A DNA stretch of 64,000 nucleotides from Pontiellaceae bacterium B12219 (GTDB lineage Bacteria > Verrucomicrobiota > Kiritimatiellia > Kiritimatiellales > Pontiellaceae), in assembly GCA_029432795.1 (NCBI GenBank), contig JARNMJ010000017.1:18880-82879 (forward strand). The letters run 5' to 3'. Shown here piece by piece: positions 1-6,495 of this stretch. The position numbers and the translations under genes are program-made. The first letter of the stretch is position 1. Every line of letters begins with the position of its first letter. The notes beneath the pieces are model-generated. The model was given only the letters and a program-made list of their open reading frames with translations. It searched no databases and was not told where the DNA came from.

Positions 1-2
1 AT

Positions 3-560
3 GTCGGCTGGGCAGGACTCACCTATCTGAATGTGGTTTGGCAGGAAAAAATGGTTGCCGGCATGATGAATGCGTTGCTCAGCTCCTTTGTAGTGGTGCT
101 CATTATGATGATGGTGCTCTTCTGCTCGGTCCTGTTCGGACTGTTGGCAATGATTCCGCTGACCGTGACGATCACCTTCATCTACGGCCTCATCGGCTGG
201 GTTGGCAAAGACTACGATATGCCCGTGGCCGTGCTCTCATCGCTGACCCTCGGCCTGAGCGTGGACTTTGCGATCCATTTTCTCGAACGCTCCCGCGAGC
301 TGACCAAAAAATTCGGGAGCTGGAAGGATGCAATATGGCACATGTTCCAGGAACCGGCCATGGCCATCAGCCGCAACGCGATCATTATTTCGGTCGGCTT
401 CACTCCGTTGCTGTTTGCACCGCTGGTTCCCTACAAAACGGTGGGCTTTTTCCTCGCCACCATCATGGCCGTATCATGGCTTGCCACCCTCTTCATTCTG
501 GCCGCACTGATCACCGGCCTGCAGAAATGGTTATTTAAGGATAAGGAAACGGAAGTTTAG
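3..560 (+). CDS. MMPL/RND-family permease, C-terminal part (5' end outside window)
   Basis: Inner-membrane exporter of the RND superfamily, probably moving lipid-like or hydrophobic substrates with the two genes downstream. Only the last ~185 residues are present and the frame is open to the left edge, so the start lies outside. The fragment begins in a periplasmic stretch and then has closely spaced hydrophobic helices. It carries the family motif LGLSVDFAIHFLERSRE, where the Asp and His lie in the proton-relay helix of MMPL proteins. A further pair of helices precedes a short charged tail (WLFKDKETEV). The next gene encodes a LolA-like periplasmic protein and the third an outer-membrane barrel, a gene order often found with MMPL exporters. 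The family call is firm; the substrate is unknown. Confidence 0.85.
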   Translation, partial: VGWAGLTYLNVVWQEKMVAGMMNALLSSFVVVLIMMMVLFCSVLFGLLAMIPLTVTITFIYGLIGWVGKDYDMPVAVLSSLTLGLSVDFAIHFLERSRELTKKFGSWKDAIWHMFQEPAMAISRNAIIISVGFTPLLFAPLVPYKTVGFFLATIMAVSWLATLFILAALITGLQKWLFKDKETEV

Positions 561-564
561 ACAA

Positions 565-607
565 GATAACAGGATCAACCGGATCGATTCCTGTACATCC
601 TGTTATC
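565..607. repeat. Inverted repeat directly after the permease stop codon
   Basis: GATAACAGGAT (565-575) pairs with ATCCTGTTATC (597-607), an 11-bp perfect stem. The sequence between has related words (GGATCAACCGGATCG). It begins 4 nt after the stop codon. There is a short A/T-rich stretch after it but no clear T tract, so termination is uncertain. Confidence 0.65.
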
Positions 608-636
608 CCGTCAAAAAATAATACGGAGGTATTAAA

Positions 637-1419
637 ATGAAAAAGTTAATGACAACGATAGCAGCAGTTGCCCTGACCGCCGGCGTTTATGCCGAGATGA
701 CCGCCGACCAGATTGCCGAAAAAGCCAATCAGGCCGCCTACTACGCCGGCCAGGACGGGCGTGCCGAAGTGGAGATGAAAATCATCGATAAATCCGGGTC
801 GGACCGAACCCGCGAATTCACATTGCTCCGCATGAATACGGACAACGGAAACCAGCGTTTTTATGTCTATTTCAAAAAGCCGGCCGATCTCTACAAACAG
901 GTTTTCCTCGTGTGGAAAGAAGTCGGACAGGGAAAGGATGATTCCCGCTGGATGTGGCTGCCGGCCCTCAATCTGAAACGCTCCATTGCCCCCGGCGACA
1001 AACGTACTTCCTTCGTCGGCTCCGACTTTGTCTATGAAGATGTTTCCGGCCGCAACCTGAAGGAAGATCGGCGCGAACTGGTTGACACCACCGACACGCA
1101 GTACGTTCTCAAAAATACACCGGTCGATCCGGACAGTGTTGAGTTTTCCTATTACACGGTCAAAATCGATAAGGACACCTTCCTGCCTCGCTATGCCGAA
1201 TACTTTGACAAAAACGGTAAACTCTATCGCACCGTCGAGGCCACCAAGGTTGAAACGATTCAAGGCTTCCCCACGGTCACTGAATCCGTCGTGAAGGATC
1301 TGAACACCGGCGGTTCCACGGTGAATACCTTCTCGAATATTGAATACAATATCGGCCTGAAAGAAAACATCTTCACCGAACGCTTCCTCCGCCGTCCACC
1401 GCGCGAAGTTACGAAGTAG
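637..1419 (+). CDS. LolA-like outer-membrane lipoprotein-sorting family protein
   Basis: Predicted periplasmic protein of the LolA-like 'outer membrane lipoprotein-sorting' family, 260 aa. It has a short signal peptide (MKKLMTTIAAVALTAGVYA) with likely cleavage after the AYA-like end. The mature part opens with TADQIAEKANQAAYYAG and contains the conserved block WMWLPALNLKRSIAPGDK near residues 107-124, followed by GSDFVYEDVSGR, both typical of the members linked to MMPL exporters. A strong GGAGGT ribosome site lies 8 nt before the ATG. In this cassette it probably carries substrate across the periplasm between the upstream permease and the downstream barrel. That role is inferred from context; the family assignment is from the sequence. 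Confidence 0.85.
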   Translation: MKKLMTTIAAVALTAGVYAEMTADQIAEKANQAAYYAGQDGRAEVEMKIIDKSGSDRTREFTLLRMNTDNGNQRFYVYFKKPADLYKQVFLVWKEVGQGKDDSRWMWLPALNLKRSIAPGDKRTSFVGSDFVYEDVSGRNLKEDRRELVDTTDTQYVLKNTPVDPDSVEFSYYTVKIDKDTFLPRYAEYFDKNGKLYRTVEATKVETIQGFPTVTESVVKDLNTGGSTVNTFSNIEYNIGLKENIFTERFLRRPPREVTK

Positions 1420-1461
1420 AAACCTGAAACCTGAAACCTGAAACCTGAAACCTGAAACCTG
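1420..1461. repeat. Tandem heptamer array, six units of AAACCTG
   Basis: Six exact 7-bp units start on the first base after the preceding stop codon and end 25 bp before the next ATG. A complementary array of TTTCANN heptamers lies at 1521-1548 inside the next gene, so the two can pair around that gene's start codon. Confidence 0.9.
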
Positions 1462-1486
1462 AAAATGCTGAGACTGGAGAATTCAA

Positions 1487-2770
1487 ATGCAACGTAAACC
1501 CCTTATTTTTTTAGCGCTCATTTCAAGTTTCACTTTTCAGGTTTCAAGTTTTGCCCTCGATGCGGACTACTACGGGTTTATCGATGGCCGCGCCGGGGTA
1601 CGCACGCAGGATGATCCCTATGAGGATCGGCGCAGTTTATCGGAAATCCGTCTGCAGCTCGGGACCACGGCCTATTTCGACTGGGGCGGCGAGTTTAATG
1701 CGCGGGGCGATTTTCTTTATGACGATCTCGCCACCGATCGCGATGATGTGGATCTCCAAACCGGGCAGGGATTTTTTGATCTGCGAGAACTTAATCTGCT
1801 GTTCACACCGGTGGACTGGGCGGATGTGAAAATCGGTCGGCAGATTCTAACCTGGGGCACGGGCGACCTGCTGTTTATCAACGACCTGTTTCCCAAGGAT
1901 TGGAACTCGTTTCTGTTGGGGCGCGATGAAGAATATTTAAAAGCGCCATCGGACGGAATCTTTGCCAGCTTTTTCCCGAGTATCGCCAGCATTGATGTGG
2001 CCTACATGCCGCGTATGAACCCCGATCGGTATATCAACGGCAAACGCCTTTCCTATTGGACGCCGGTCCCTCCGCCGGGCAGCATCGTCGGCCAGAACGA
2101 CCCCATCGATGCCGAGCAGCCCGAAGACTGGTTTGTGGATGATGAAATCTCCGTGCGGATCTATCGCCCCTTCCTGAGTTATGAAGCGGCCGTTTATGGC
2201 TATAGTGGATACTGGAAAAACCCGGTCGGTTTTGACACGTCGATCAACAACTACTATTTCCCGAAGCTGAATTCGGTGGGCGGAAGCATTCAGGGTTCGC
2301 TCGGCAGCGGACTGATTAATGCCGAAGCCGGGTATTACGATTCGCAGGAAGATCGCAGCGGAGATGACCCGAATATCGCAAACTCTGAGTTCCGTTTTTT
2401 AGCGGGCTACGAACGCGAAATCGCAACGGATCTGACCGCCGGGTTTCAATACTACACCGAGTGGATGATGGATTATGATGCCTATCTCTCCAGCACCTAT
2501 CCCGATTCAGCGCGCGACGAAGTGCGCCATGTGCTGACCCTGCGGCTTACTCAGATGCTGATGAACCAGAACCTGATGCTCAGTCTGATGACGTTCTATT
2601 CCCCGAGTGATCACGATGCCTATTTCCGGCCGATCGTCACCTATAAAATCAATGACCACTGGCAGGTGGTGGCCAACGGAAATATTTTCATCGGACAGGA
2701 CGACTACACGTTCTTCGGGCAGTTTCGCTACAACAGCAACGTCAACCTCGGCATTCGCTACAGTTTCTAA
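1487..2770 (+). CDS. Outer-membrane beta-barrel protein of the permease cassette
   Basis: 427-aa protein with an N-terminal signal peptide (MQRKPLIFLALISSF...FA, cleavage near residue 24) and alternating amphipathic strands throughout. It ends in GIRYSF; a C-terminal Phe is the usual Bam recognition signal of barrels. A DWADVKIGRQILTWGTGD-like stretch near residue 112-130 resembles porin and alginate-export barrels, but I cannot name the family precisely. It follows the LolA-like gene by 67 bp, so it is probably the outer-membrane partner of the MMPL exporter. The signal-peptide codons 1521-1548 consist of TTTCANN heptamers complementary to the array upstream. Its 3' end overlaps the convergent phospholipase gene by 4 bp. 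Confidence 0.75.
   Translation: MQRKPLIFLALISSFTFQVSSFALDADYYGFIDGRAGVRTQDDPYEDRRSLSEIRLQLGTTAYFDWGGEFNARGDFLYDDLATDRDDVDLQTGQGFFDLRELNLLFTPVDWADVKIGRQILTWGTGDLLFINDLFPKDWNSFLLGRDEEYLKAPSDGIFASFFPSIASIDVAYMPRMNPDRYINGKRLSYWTPVPPPGSIVGQNDPIDAEQPEDWFVDDEISVRIYRPFLSYEAAVYGYSGYWKNPVGFDTSINNYYFPKLNSVGGSIQGSLGSGLINAEAGYYDSQEDRSGDDPNIANSEFRFLAGYEREIATDLTAGFQYYTEWMMDYDAYLSSTYPDSARDEVRHVLTLRLTQMLMNQNLMLSLMTFYSPSDHDAYFRPIVTYKINDHWQVVANGNIFIGQDDYTFFGQFRYNSNVNLGIRYSF
1521..1548. repeat. TTTCANN heptamer array inside signal-peptide codons
   Basis: Four consecutive 7-bp units (TTTCAAG, TTTCACT, TTTCAGG, TTTCAAG), complementary to the AAACCTG array at 1420-1461. Because 7 is not a multiple of 3 the array reads through all phases, and it still yields an acceptable hydrophobic signal peptide. 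Confidence 0.8.
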
Positions 2771-4332
2771 AGCTGACTTTCCACCGGAATCCAACGCCAT
2801 AAAAAATCAGCACAACGCTGGCGGAATCCCCGGGCGGGCTGATTTTTTTTCACGCCGTCCTTCGAAGTCCAACGCAGTTTTCCGTTTTCATTCAGCGTCA
2901 CAGCCCAGGCATTTTCGGGGGAAATCATTGTATCGAATTGTTCGAGCAGCTGACGGGCCAGTTCCTGCGAATCGATGATCAGCATATGTTCCGTATTAAT
3001 GTGAATGGAACGCGGATCCACATTCAACGACCCCAGCAAAACCCATCGTTCGTCCACCACAAAGGCCTTCGTGTGCAGCGAAATAAAGTCGGATCGGATC
3101 GGCGGGGTATCACTTAGTGCACGCAGCTCGGCCGAAGGTTCGCCCTTGAATTCATAAAGAAGCGCTCCGGCATTTAATAATTTTTTGCGATATTTCTTAT
3201 AGTGACTGTGCGCCATCGTGTGGTTATTTGACTCCATCGAAGGCACCAGAAAACGGATGGTCCGTTTATCTTCGTTAATCACTTTTACCACTTCGTTGAG
3301 AAACTCCTTCGGCGGAATCATATACGGGGTAATCACACTGACCTGATCATTTGAATTCAGCGAAAGTTCAACCAGCTGTTCAATCAAACGCTCGCCGCGA
3401 TCGCCGCGTACTTTCGGCGAATCGCTTCTGCTTTCCGCAACGCCCTTCACCATACTCTTCGGCAGCGTGGAAAATGCTTCACTCCAGTCAACAGGTTCCC
3501 AGGCAATGGGAGTCTGTTTCAGCAGTTTCCGGTCCTCTTCCAGCTTCCTTCCAAAACCGGCCCACAACTTCTTTTCTTTTTCAGGGGAAATTTCTTTATA
3601 CATCGCTTCACCGGGATAAGCCGCCCACGAGTTCCAGTATTCATCAAAATCAACGGCCAGATCCTGAATAATCGATCCCGTTAAAAGCAGATCAAGATCG
3701 CGGTTATTATAGGTGGAACTCAAACCGAAATAGGGGTTCCCGATATTCCGCCCGCCAACCACACCCCAACATCCATCAACCAGCATTTGTTTGTTGTGCA
3801 TTCTCCGGTTCAGCGTTTTGAACTGCGTGCTCATCTGAAGCGTTCGGCTGAGTAATCCCTTTCGCACCCGGCCTGGATTAAAACGCCGCAACTCAATATT
3901 CGGAATTCTCGCCACCAAAGCGATTCCACGATCCGACCAGTCTTTCGGCAGATCATCCACCAGCAGACGAACTTTAACTCCCCGTCCCGCCGCCGCAATA
4001 ATCCTGCTCAGCAGCAACCGGCCACTCTCGTCGTCGGACCAAATGAATACCTGCAGGTCAATACTCTGCCGCGCAGAATCGATTAAAGCCAAACGCCAGT
4101 TCAATGCGTCCGAGTTCCGGGGAATCAGCATAAAGGCGGATTCATCGGTCCCATGCCCGGCCAATACAGCATCTGCCGTCTCCGGCAACAGCCCCTCCCC
4201 GGGAGCCATCTGGCTATAGCTGACCGCCTTTTCCGGATCTTTGGGAAGATGAGCACATCCAGCCGAAAGCAGCATCACCCCAACGAGAATCTGCACCCCA
4301 TATTTTTTGTTCCACATAACGGGAAAAAACAT
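2767..4332 (-). CDS. Phospholipase D / cardiolipin synthase-like lipoprotein
   Basis: PLD-superfamily enzyme that probably transfers or hydrolyses phosphatidyl groups at the cell envelope, similar in plan to ClsC (YmdC). Two HKD motifs are visible: HNKQMLVDG near residue 179, followed by GGRN, and HTKAFVVDE near residue 420, followed by GSLNVDPRS. The N-terminus is a lipoprotein signal ending in LLSAGC, so the mature protein is membrane-anchored. Several in-frame starts are possible (GTG 4341, ATG 4338, 4332, 4317). ATG 4332 was chosen because AAAGG lies 7 nt upstream. Length (~521 aa) fits the family. The gene stands alone, with divergent and convergent neighbours. Confidence 0.85.
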   Translation of the reverse strand: MFFPVMWNKKYGVQILVGVMLLSAGCAHLPKDPEKAVSYSQMAPGEGLLPETADAVLAGHGTDESAFMLIPRNSDALNWRLALIDSARQSIDLQVFIWSDDESGRLLLSRIIAAAGRGVKVRLLVDDLPKDWSDRGIALVARIPNIELRRFNPGRVRKGLLSRTLQMSTQFKTLNRRMHNKQMLVDGCWGVVGGRNIGNPYFGLSSTYNNRDLDLLLTGSIIQDLAVDFDEYWNSWAAYPGEAMYKEISPEKEKKLWAGFGRKLEEDRKLLKQTPIAWEPVDWSEAFSTLPKSMVKGVAESRSDSPKVRGDRGERLIEQLVELSLNSNDQVSVITPYMIPPKEFLNEVVKVINEDKRTIRFLVPSMESNNHTMAHSHYKKYRKKLLNAGALLYEFKGEPSAELRALSDTPPIRSDFISLHTKAFVVDERWVLLGSLNVDPRSIHINTEHMLIIDSQELARQLLEQFDTMISPENAWAVTLNENGKLRWTSKDGVKKNQPARGFRQRCADFLWRWIPVESQL

Positions 4333-4427
4333 ATACATCACCTTTAAAAATTCAAATGGATCGACACAGTGAAGATTTAAAGTCCGGACTTCAAGATATC
4401 CTCCTGCCAGAACCCGGATTTAAGATA

Positions 4428-4442
4428 TTCCAATCCTTGGAA
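4428..4442. repeat. 15-bp palindrome TTCCAA-TCC-TTGGAA
   Basis: Perfect copy of the dispersed palindrome, in the leader 64 bp before the start of the solute-binding lipoprotein gene. Confidence 0.9.
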
Positions 4443-4505
4443 AGCGACGCTTGCATCCGTTCCGAAGGTTGGAATACTCTCGCCCTAAATCCCGGAGGTT
4501 ATTTT

Positions 4506-5276
4506 ATGAAGCGTATTGTATTTCTCAGTTCACTGGCTGCCATCCTGAGTGGTTGCATGACCACAACAACAACGGTTAAACCCGACCCATCCATTCTCCG
4601 AGTCGGCGTCACCCCTCGTTCCCGTCCAATGATATTCAAGGAAAATGGACAGATTATGGGAATCGAAGCCGATTTCGCCAACCTGCTGGGCACATCTTTG
4701 AACCGGGAAGTGGTTTTCATTGAAGTTCCGTGGGACAAGCAGATTGATTATCTGGAGCAGAATAAAACGGACATCATCATGTCGAATATGAGCATTACCG
4801 GCCCCCGCAGTATCCGGGTTAACTTCACAACCCCGTACCTGCAGTCCGGTCTGAGCGCCCTGTTCTCCCGCAACAAATACGACCCATCCGGACTGGTTGC
4901 GAGCACCATCCTGAACCAGACGGGCCGCATCGGCTATGTGAAAGACACCACCGGCGAGTTCTTTTGTATGCAGCGCTTCTCCCGCGGAAAACTGGAAGGC
5001 TTTAAAGATTCCAATGAAGGCGTACTTGCCCTGCGGAATGGAAAACTCGATATGTTTGTGAGTGATGCACCGGTAATCTGGTGGCAGTCATCTGTGCACG
5101 AACGCTCGCTTGTGGCCTTTCCTGAGGTGCTGAACGTTGATCCGGTTGCCTGGGGTATTGGCCGCCACAACAAACAGTTGCTTGATCAGGTCGACGCCCT
5201 TCTGGCCACCTGGGAAAAAGACGGAACTGCTAACAGCATTATCCGAAACTGGCTTCCAAACTTCGGAAATGAATGA
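4506..5276 (+). CDS. Family 3 extracellular solute-binding lipoprotein
   Basis: 256-aa substrate-binding protein of the amino-acid ABC type (SBP_bac_3). The lipobox LSGC (MKRIVFLSSLAAILSGC) predicts attachment to the membrane. The fold starts at ILRVGVTPRSRPMIFKENG; IMGIEADFANLLG and DIIMSNMSITGPRS are the usual ligand-loop regions, and the C-terminal segment KDGTANSIIRNWLP closes the domain. An in-frame start 50 codons upstream was rejected: this ATG has GGAGG 7 nt before it and begins a clean lipoprotein signal. No permease or ATPase gene is adjacent, so the partner is elsewhere or the protein works as a sensor. A related fold occurs in MltF, but no transglycosylase domain is present here. 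Confidence 0.85.
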   Translation: MKRIVFLSSLAAILSGCMTTTTTVKPDPSILRVGVTPRSRPMIFKENGQIMGIEADFANLLGTSLNREVVFIEVPWDKQIDYLEQNKTDIIMSNMSITGPRSIRVNFTTPYLQSGLSALFSRNKYDPSGLVASTILNQTGRIGYVKDTTGEFFCMQRFSRGKLEGFKDSNEGVLALRNGKLDMFVSDAPVIWWQSSVHERSLVAFPEVLNVDPVAWGIGRHNKQLLDQVDALLATWEKDGTANSIIRNWLPNFGNE

Positions 5277-5301
5277 ATGTACTCGGGCTCACAGATCCCG
5301 A

Positions 5302-6079
5302 CTACATTAACGGAACCCGCACGTTGGCCGGATAGCCCTGAAGCTTCCGCGCCAACGCCTGTTTCAATAAAGGCACACCGCCCGCACTGAAACGCGCACT
5401 GTAAGCCTTGATTTCCTGCTGCATCACTGCCGCCTCTTCCACCTTCGCCGCCACCACCAGCAGCTCCATGGCCGCATAAAGCTCCGGACGAACATTCGCC
5501 GTGGCGGCAACAAATCCGGCCGCACCATCCTGAACCGGTTTGTAGATATTGGTGCTCGAACCCACAAAATACCGCGGCGTATGCCCCATCAGCTCCAACT
5601 GCTGCGCCGAATCTTTGATGGCATAATGCGGCACCGCCTTGAGGATTTCCGGCGTGATCGCATTCCCCGTATGCTTCGGAAAATTATAGAGAATAAAGGG
5701 AACCTCCGCTACAGCTTCCAGAGCCTGGAAATAGGTAATGATTCCAGCGGTCGAAAGTCCGGCCGGATAAAGCGGTGGCAGCACCGCCACCGAACTCACC
5801 GGCCCACCGCACCTCGATTTTATTCTGTTCCAGGCCGAGTCCTCCGGCATGCAGCACAATGAATCCTGAAAAATACTCCCGCGCCAGCTTCAGCAACCGC
5901 AACCGTTCCTCCGGTAATAACGAGAAAAACTCGGCCGTGGTTCCATTCACCATAATCCGCCGAATTCCCTGACTCGTCAGAAATTCCAGATGCCGGATAA
6001 ACGCCTCTTCATCAATCTGCCCCTTCTCGGAAAACGGCGTCAGTACCGGAACAATCAAACCCTTTAATGTTTCATTCAT
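5302..6079 (-). pseudogene. DapA/N-acetylneuraminate lyase-family aldolase, frameshifted
   Basis: Class I aldolase of the dihydrodipicolinate synthase / NanA family, broken into two frames. The N-terminal part (MNETLKGLIVPVLTPFSEKG, then MVNGTTAEFFSLLPEERLRL) runs to about position 5790. The rest continues in another frame from VAVLPPLYPAGLSTAG, through the Tyr motif FILYNFPKHTG and the Schiff-base Lys in YAIKDSA, to the stop. Compared with DapA, about four to five residues are missing at the junction, so a deletion of some 13-14 bp rather than one base is likely. The start is ATG 6079, with no ribosome-binding sequence. Substrate cannot be assigned; the family includes many sugar-acid aldolases. 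A sequencing or assembly error remains possible. Confidence 0.8.
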
Positions 6080-6098
6080 GCAAGCGAACCTAGCGGTT

Positions 6099-6113
6099 TT
6101 CCGAAGATTGGAA
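6099..6113. repeat. Palindrome variant TTCCGA-AGA-TTGGAA
   Basis: One mismatch in the left arm. It lies 20 bp upstream of the aldolase start and only 8 bp from the next copy. Confidence 0.75.
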
Positions 6114-6121
6114 AACCACCT

Positions 6122-6136
6122 TTCCAACCTTTGGAA
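6122..6136. repeat. 15-bp palindrome TTCCAA-CCT-TTGGAA
   Basis: Perfect copy in the divergent promoter region between the aldolase and the small-protein gene. Confidence 0.9.
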
Positions 6137-6174
6137 GGCAGCGTATACTTTCTCCAGTTCAACGGAGGTTTACC

Positions 6175-6459
6175 ATGAGAGGTCATATCATTACGGAAGA
6201 CCGGTTTCTACATCAGGGCATCGATCATCATCTGTTCGTTACCAAGGCCGACGGAGCCGAAAATGAATACCGGTTTGAAATCCGCTGCATTCCGCCCGGC
6301 GCCGAACAACCGGAAACGATCTACGAAAAAACGGAAGACTTTTCCGCCTGGATAAACACAGATCCGACAACCGTTATCGGCGAACTGCTCTGCGAAGAAA
6401 TGAGCACCATTAAGCAAAAGATTTTTGCCGAAGAAGCTCTTCGCGCCAACGATCCGTGA
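6175..6459 (+). CDS. Small hypothetical protein, 94 aa
   Basis: I do not recognise this family. The start is well supported: CGGAGG lies 8 nt before ATG. The protein is soluble, with no signal peptide or membrane helix. It is acidic, rich in Glu and Thr, and contains two Cys (RCIPPGAEQPE and ELLCEEMS). A plausible beta-rich first half (HHLFVTKADGAENEYRFEIR) is followed by a helical C-terminus (EEMSTIKQKIFAEEALRAND). It sits alone between the broken aldolase and the convergent KaiC-like/pyruvate-binding gene, with a palindrome copy on each side. No function is proposed. Confidence 0.7.
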   Translation: MRGHIITEDRFLHQGIDHHLFVTKADGAENEYRFEIRCIPPGAEQPETIYEKTEDFSAWINTDPTTVIGELLCEEMSTIKQKIFAEEALRANDP

Positions 6460-6477
6460 CACCGGAAAGTTCCGACA

Positions 6478-6492
6478 TTCCAGTCATTGGAA
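6478..6492. repeat. Palindrome variant TTCCAG-TCA-TTGGAA
   Basis: Lies in the 36-bp gap between two convergent genes, where a transcription terminator would be expected. Confidence 0.8.
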
Positions 6493-6495
6493 AAA

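Noticed and set aside
1420..1461. Heptamer array as a CRISPR array
   Set aside because: Units are only 7 bp and contiguous, with no spacers and no cas genes.
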